From assembly GCA_947454395.1 (NCBI GenBank), contig CANGLG010000005.1, forward strand, positions 1 to 32,273: DNA of 32,273 nt, in the 5' to 3' direction. Shown here one piece after another: positions 27,654-32,273 of this stretch; the stretch's first letter is position 1, and every line of letters begins with the position of its first letter. A model generated the notes under the pieces. That model saw only the letters and a program-made list of their open reading frames with translations, was not told the DNA's origin and did no database searches. The position numbers and the translations under genes were made by a program. Source of the DNA: Flavobacteriales bacterium (GTDB taxonomy: Bacteria > Bacteroidota > Bacteroidia > Flavobacteriales_D > Crocinitomicaceae).

Positions 27654-27760
27654 CCCCCTTGTGAAGGGGGACAAAGGGGGATGATGTTAACTTTTTTAAG
27701 GAGATTCAGTAATTGTAATTTTGTTTAATGTCACCCTCCTTACTCCTCCCTCAAGGGAGG
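27654..27760. repeat. REPIN/MITE-like intergenic element: two imperfect inverted copies of a short palindromic C/G-rich unit
   Basis: Left unit CCCCCTTGTGAAGGGGGACAAAGGGGGATGATGTT (27654-27688) resembles the reverse complement of the right unit AATGTCACCCTCCTTACTCCTCCCTCAAGGGAGG (27727-27760). Each has its own 7-bp-arm hairpin (27654-27670; 27745-27760). Confidence 0.7.
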
Positions 27761-27787
27761 AAGATGTACATTCAAGTTATTTTGAAT

Positions 27788-29182
27788 CTAAAACAACCAA
27801 CGAATCAAATCATTCCCATTGGCATAAACCATTAATCCGAGTAAAAGAATAATTCCAAAGTACTGTGCGTATTCCAAAATTTTCTGAGGAGCTTCTTTAC
27901 CGGTAATCATTTCATAAAGCAAAAACACAACGTGCCCGCCGTCTAAAGCTGGAATAGGCAAGATGTTCATGAAAGCCAAGATGATAGAAAGCAATGCCGT
28001 ATTCAACCAGAATAATTGCCAGTTCCAAACAGCAGGAAACATATTTCCAATGGAGGCAAAACCTCCTATAGAAGAAGCGCCTTTTTTCGTGAATACAAAC
28101 TTAAATTGCGAAACGTAATCGGTTAAGGTATTTGAACCGTATTTAAATCCGATGGCGATGCTTTCTCCGAGTCCATAATTTTTTGTTTGGAGGGCAGTTG
28201 AATCTATGATTACTTTCGCATTTGTTTGAAAACCAATGGTGCCGTCAGGCTTAACATTTGATTTCAAAGTAATCGTATCCTTACCCCGTAAAACAGTTAG
28301 TTCTACCGATTTTCCTTTACAAGTAAATAACTCACTTTGTAAATCATCAAAATAAACAATCGGTTTTTCATTTACCAATAAGATTTTATCCTCTTTTTTC
28401 AATTTTGCCTTCTCAGCAGGAGTACCTGGAATGATATCAGCTACCACATTTGCCTTTGATCGCAAACCGAAAGCAGGTAATGCCCCAGCTTGAAAAAATT
28501 CTTGGTCAACATTATTGGGAAGCGTGATGTTTTCTGTTGAACCATCTGCATGTTTGACTGTCAATTTTCTAGCATCGCGCAATAGGATTCCTTTGTTCAA
28601 ATCATCTAGGTTCAATACTTTTTTACCTTCCAAAGAAAGTACTAGGTCACCTGATTGAATGTGGTATTTTTTAAGGTATGGGTGAACGCTAAGTCCTGCT
28701 TGAAGTTTGTCTTGTTTTAGTTCAGTTTGACCCCAGGTAAAAATCACACCGATGTAAATTATGAAACCCAAAATTAAATTTACGGTTACCCCACCAATCA
28801 TGATGATTAAACGTTGCCACGCTTTTTTTGACCGAAATTCCCAAGGTTGCGCCGGTTGTTTCATTTGTTCGGTGTCCATCGATTCGTCAATCATTCCGGC
28901 AATTTTGACGTAACCACCTAATGGCAACCACCCAATTCCCCATTCAGTTGAATGTTGGTCTTCACTCCATTCTTTTGGTGATTCTTTCGTAAACCAAGCT
29001 GTCTTTTTTACTCCGTTTACTTTTTTATATCGAAACAAAGAGAACCAAGGGTTAAAAAACAAATAGAATTTCTCAATGCGTGTTTTGAATAATTTAGCCG
29101 GTAAAAAGTGACCCAATTCGTGAAGGGTAACTAAAATCGCCAGGGAAAGAAATAATTGTGCTGCTTTAATCCAGAAATCCAT
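27788..29182 (-). CDS. rseP: RIP metalloprotease RseP (site-2 protease); start reassigned to MDFWIKAAQLF
   Basis: Zinc motif LVTLHELGHFLPAKLF; two PDZ regions; C-terminal MNILPIPALDGGHVVFLLYE. A -7 box overlaps the longer ORF start, supporting the downstream Met. Confidence 0.93.
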   Translation of the reverse strand: MDFWIKAAQLFLSLAILVTLHELGHFLPAKLFKTRIEKFYLFFNPWFSLFRYKKVNGVKKTAWFTKESPKEWSEDQHSTEWGIGWLPLGGYVKIAGMIDESMDTEQMKQPAQPWEFRSKKAWQRLIIMIGGVTVNLILGFIIYIGVIFTWGQTELKQDKLQAGLSVHPYLKKYHIQSGDLVLSLEGKKVLNLDDLNKGILLRDARKLTVKHADGSTENITLPNNVDQEFFQAGALPAFGLRSKANVVADIIPGTPAEKAKLKKEDKILLVNEKPIVYFDDLQSELFTCKGKSVELTVLRGKDTITLKSNVKPDGTIGFQTNAKVIIDSTALQTKNYGLGESIAIGFKYGSNTLTDYVSQFKFVFTKKGASSIGGFASIGNMFPAVWNWQLFWLNTALLSIILAFMNILPIPALDGGHVVFLLYEMITGKEAPQKILEYAQYFGIILLLGLMVYANGNDLIRWLF

Positions 29183-29200
29183 TTGTAAAATTTTGAAAGA

Positions 29201-29208
29201 CAAATATA
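29201..29208 (-). promoter_or_regulatory. Bacteroidota -7 box TATATTTG upstream of rseP
   Basis: Reverse complement of caaatata; exact TAnnTTTG; 18 nt separate it from the ATG at 29182. Confidence 0.5.
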
Positions 29209-29271
29209 AGGTTTATGAAATACAAGGTTGAGAATTGAAAGCCAAATGGCGTTAATTTTAAGAACTTTCAA

Positions 29272-32200
29272 TTAAGACTTAAGGTTGTTCAACTTCTCAA
29301 ATGCATCCTTGATGTGTCGAACCGGCTCAATGACCATTCGGAGTTTATCGTTGTTTTGAACCAAGCGATATCCTTCACCAATCGTCATAATTCTATTTAA
29401 TAAATTGGTAAATGTTTCCGTTTCATAAAAAGCAGATTGTGGATTAGAAATGAAATAACCCACCAATTTAGAAGACTTGATAACCAAGCGTTCCAAACCA
29501 AGTTCCTGTGCCAACCAACGTAATTGAAATGAGAACAACAATTCTTTCACTTCTTTCGGAAGTGGTCCAAAACGATCGACCAATTGCTTAGCATAATTGT
29601 CCAATTCTTCTTGATTTTTCAAGTTGTCCAGTTCTTGATACAAACTCAAACGTTCGTTTACATTGTTCACATAATCATCCGGAATCCGAACTTCCATGTC
29701 CGTTTCAAAAATGCAATCATTCACATAAGAACCAAATGTGTCTGTCTGACGTTCATCAAATAATTCCTTGAATTCACTTTCTCGCAATTCGTTCATGGCT
29801 TCATTCAAAATCTTCTGATACATTTCAAATCCAATTTCAGAAATAAATCCGCTTTGTTCGCCGCCAAGCATATTCCCGGCTCCGCGAATATCCAAGTCTT
29901 TCATTGCAATGTTGAATCCCGAACCTAAATCAGAAAACTGCACCAAAGCTTCCAATCGCTTTCTTGCCTCTGAGGTCAATACACTGAATTTTGGCGCAAT
30001 TAAGTAACAAAATCCTTTTTTATTGCTTCTTCCAACTCGTCCGCGCAATTGGTGCAAATCACTCAACCCAAATTTATTGGCATCGTTGATGATGATTGTA
30101 TTTGCATTCGAAATGTCAATTCCTGATTCGATGATGGTGGTAGCCAAGAGCACGTCGTATCTTCCTTCGATGAAATCCATCATGACTTTTTCGAGCTGCG
30201 GTCCTTCCATTTGACCATGGCCAATTCCAATACGCACTCCCGGGCAAAGTCGCTGAATCATTCCAGCAATTTCCCGAATGTTCGATAAACGATTATTCAC
30301 AAAAAACACTTGTCCGCCGCGGGTAACTTCATACGCGATGGCATCCCGAATAATTTCTTCATCAAAGGAAATAATTTCTGTTAATACCGGCTGTCTGTTT
30401 GGTGGAGGCGTGTTGATGATGCTCAAATCGCGGGCGCCCATGAGTGAAAATTGCAGGGTTCTTGGAATCGGAGTCGCTGTTAAGGTTAAGGTATCGACTG
30501 TTGCACGAATGGTTTTCAATTTGTCTTTTACCGCCACTCCAAATTTCTGCTCTTCATCGATAATCATTAAACCCAAATCCTTGAACTTTACACGTTCGGC
30601 AACAATGGCATGCGTTCCGATTAAAATATCAATTTCCCCTTTTTCAAGTTTTTTGAGTGTTTCCGTAATCTGTTTTGCGCTTTTAAATCGATTGATATAA
30701 TCTACATTGCAGGGAAATTCAGACAAGCGCTCTTTGAAACTGCGGTAATGCTGTAACGATAAAATGGTTGTTGGTACCAAAACTGCAACTTGTTTGGAAT
30801 CTGCAACCGCTTTAAAAGCAGCACGAATCGCCACTTCTGTTTTTCCAAAACCAACATCGCCACATACCAAACGATCCATTGGACGAGATTCCTCCATGTC
30901 CTTTTTCACATCTTGCGTTGCTTTGTATTGGTCGGGTGTGTCTTCATACATAAAAGACGCTTCCAACTCGTTTTGCATGTATGTATCCGGAGCAAAAGCA
31001 AATCCGGGTTGACTTCGACGTTTAGCATACAGTTGAATCAAGTCGAAAGCCAATTCCTTTATTTTCTTCTTCGTTTTATTTTTGAGCGTGCTCCAAGCTT
31101 GCGTTCCCAGTTTATTCATTTTGGGAACAGTTCCTTCTTTTCCGGTAAATTTCGAAATGCGGTGCAGCGAGTGAATACCGACATAAAGTACATCCCCGTC
31201 CTTGTAAACCAAACGAATCGCTTCTTGCGGCTTGCCGTTTACATCAATGGTCTCCAAACCGGAAAATTGTCCCACACCATGATCGATGTGTGTAACGTAA
31301 TCCCCTTTTTGAAGGTTGTAAATTTCTTTTAGAGTAAGTGCTTGTTTGGCTTGTTTGAATCCTTCTTTCAAGCGAAAACGATGGTAACGCTCAAAAATCT
31401 GATGATCGGTATAGCAAACCAATTTCAATACGGGCGAAATAAATCCTTCATGCAATGCTAAGTTCATCGGAGTAAATTCTACACCACCGCCGATGTCTTC
31501 AAAAATCTGATACAAACGTTCAATTTGTCTGGGTTGGTTGGAGAAAATCAAATTTTTATACAACATTTCCTGACGTGCCAACAAATCAGATTTCAATAAT
31601 TCAAAATTCTTGTTGAAACTTGGTTGTGGTAAAAAATCAAATTTAATTGTTTCGTTTGCTTTGAATTGATAATCTGGTCCCCACTCAACAAGTGAATAGG
31701 TTTCAATTTCTTTTTTAAAGTCCGTTTGATTCAAATAACGTTCCGAAGGCAGTGTATGCTTTACCGTTTCAGGTAAATCCGTGTAAATTTCAACGGCTTT
31801 GTTGTATTCTTTTTCGAGGATTTTTTCTGTTCGCTCGTAAGATGTCATCCAAATATTGGCATTTTTCCCAATGAATTCAAAAAACGAACCGACTCCTTCC
31901 AAGGTCAATTGTCCTTGAATATTTGGAATAACATTAAAAAATGAATGCGTTTTTACGGAGAGTTGTGTCGCAGCATCAAAGGTTCGAATAGTTTCTACCT
32001 CATCGCCAAAAAACTCGATTCGAAAAGGCAAATCATTGGCATAGGAATACACATCAACGATTCCTCCTCGAATAGAAAATTGTCCGGGTTCATACACAAA
32101 ATCAACACGTTCGAAATGGTATTCCAGTAAAAGTTCGTTGATAAAATCAATGGAATAGGATTTTCCGACTTCCACCCGCAATGTATTTTCTACAAGCTTC

Positions 32201-32273
32201 TTTTTGGTCGGAACCTTTTCAAAGAGCGCTTCTGGATACGTCACAACCCAAGCATTGGAGCCATTGGCAATAC
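29272..32273 (-). CDS. mfd: Transcription-repair coupling factor Mfd; N-terminus truncated by window edge
   Basis: Walker A RLVCGDVGFGKTEVAIRAAF; DEEQKFGV; LTATPIPRTLQFSLMGARDLSIINTPPPNRQP; RID segment GDYVTHIDHGVGQF. The frame stays open to base 32273 (IANGSNAWVV before the GTG-coded residue at 32244). Confidence 0.97.
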   Translation of the reverse strand, partial: IANGSNAWVVTYPEALFEKVPTKKKLVENTLRVEVGKSYSIDFINELLLEYHFERVDFVYEPGQFSIRGGIVDVYSYANDLPFRIEFFGDEVETIRTFDAATQLSVKTHSFFNVIPNIQGQLTLEGVGSFFEFIGKNANIWMTSYERTEKILEKEYNKAVEIYTDLPETVKHTLPSERYLNQTDFKKEIETYSLVEWGPDYQFKANETIKFDFLPQPSFNKNFELLKSDLLARQEMLYKNLIFSNQPRQIERLYQIFEDIGGGVEFTPMNLALHEGFISPVLKLVCYTDHQIFERYHRFRLKEGFKQAKQALTLKEIYNLQKGDYVTHIDHGVGQFSGLETIDVNGKPQEAIRLVYKDGDVLYVGIHSLHRISKFTGKEGTVPKMNKLGTQAWSTLKNKTKKKIKELAFDLIQLYAKRRSQPGFAFAPDTYMQNELEASFMYEDTPDQYKATQDVKKDMEESRPMDRLVCGDVGFGKTEVAIRAAFKAVADSKQVAVLVPTTILSLQHYRSFKERLSEFPCNVDYINRFKSAKQITETLKKLEKGEIDILIGTHAIVAERVKFKDLGLMIIDEEQKFGVAVKDKLKTIRATVDTLTLTATPIPRTLQFSLMGARDLSIINTPPPNRQPVLTEIISFDEEIIRDAIAYEVTRGGQVFFVNNRLSNIREIAGMIQRLCPGVRIGIGHGQMEGPQLEKVMMDFIEGRYDVLLATTIIESGIDISNANTIIINDANKFGLSDLHQLRGRVGRSNKKGFCYLIAPKFSVLTSEARKRLEALVQFSDLGSGFNIAMKDLDIRGAGNMLGGEQSGFISEIGFEMYQKILNEAMNELRESEFKELFDERQTDTFGSYVNDCIFETDMEVRIPDDYVNNVNERLSLYQELDNLKNQEELDNYAKQLVDRFGPLPKEVKELLFSFQLRWLAQELGLERLVIKSSKLVGYFISNPQSAFYETETFTNLLNRIMTIGEGYRLVQNNDKLRMVIEPVRHIKDAFEKLNNLKS

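Noticed and set aside
30278-31332. + strand ORFs (140 aa and 180 aa) opposite mfd
   Set aside because: Antisense to highly conserved Mfd helicase motifs; no domain or start-region support.

Overview
The window looks like a chromosomal segment of a Bacteroidota organism, probably Flavobacteriales. This is inferred from T9SS type A and type B sorting domains, TAnnTTTG promoter boxes, low GC and the gene content. No tRNA, rRNA, CRISPR array, prophage or intact transposase was seen. From left to right it contains: (1) the 3' part of a large modular Ig-like/PKD surface protein with a gliding-motility (CHU_C) C-terminus; (2) a two-component system tightly linked to a polysaccharide module (Wzx-like flippase, Wzz-like protein, O-antigen ligase-like protein); (3) a converging minus-strand envelope operon (dut, sugar-phosphate nucleotidyltransferase, TPR lipoprotein, DUF4292-like lipoprotein, EnvC-like degenerate LytM protein); (4) a cyanophycinase / isoaspartyl peptidase / M48 protease run; (5) a TIGR01777 epimerase, a small Cys-containing lipoprotein, an S41-like protein and a YqaA-like membrane protein; (6) a T9SS type A secreted protein with a clear terminator; (7) an aminotransferase plus omega-amidase pair; (8) a small secreted protein with an internal duplication; (9) a stand-alone PaaZ; (10) a REPIN/MITE-like palindromic intergenic element; and (11) rseP and mfd, the latter truncated by the window edge. 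I found no clear novel defence or mobile system. The best second-look items are the inverted-repeat element at 27654-27760, the TCS-polysaccharide operon, the catalytically degenerate EnvC-like protein, the cyanophycin-catabolism pair without a visible synthetase, the complementary cysteine loss in the surface-protein repeats, and the very compact or overlapping convergent gene ends.
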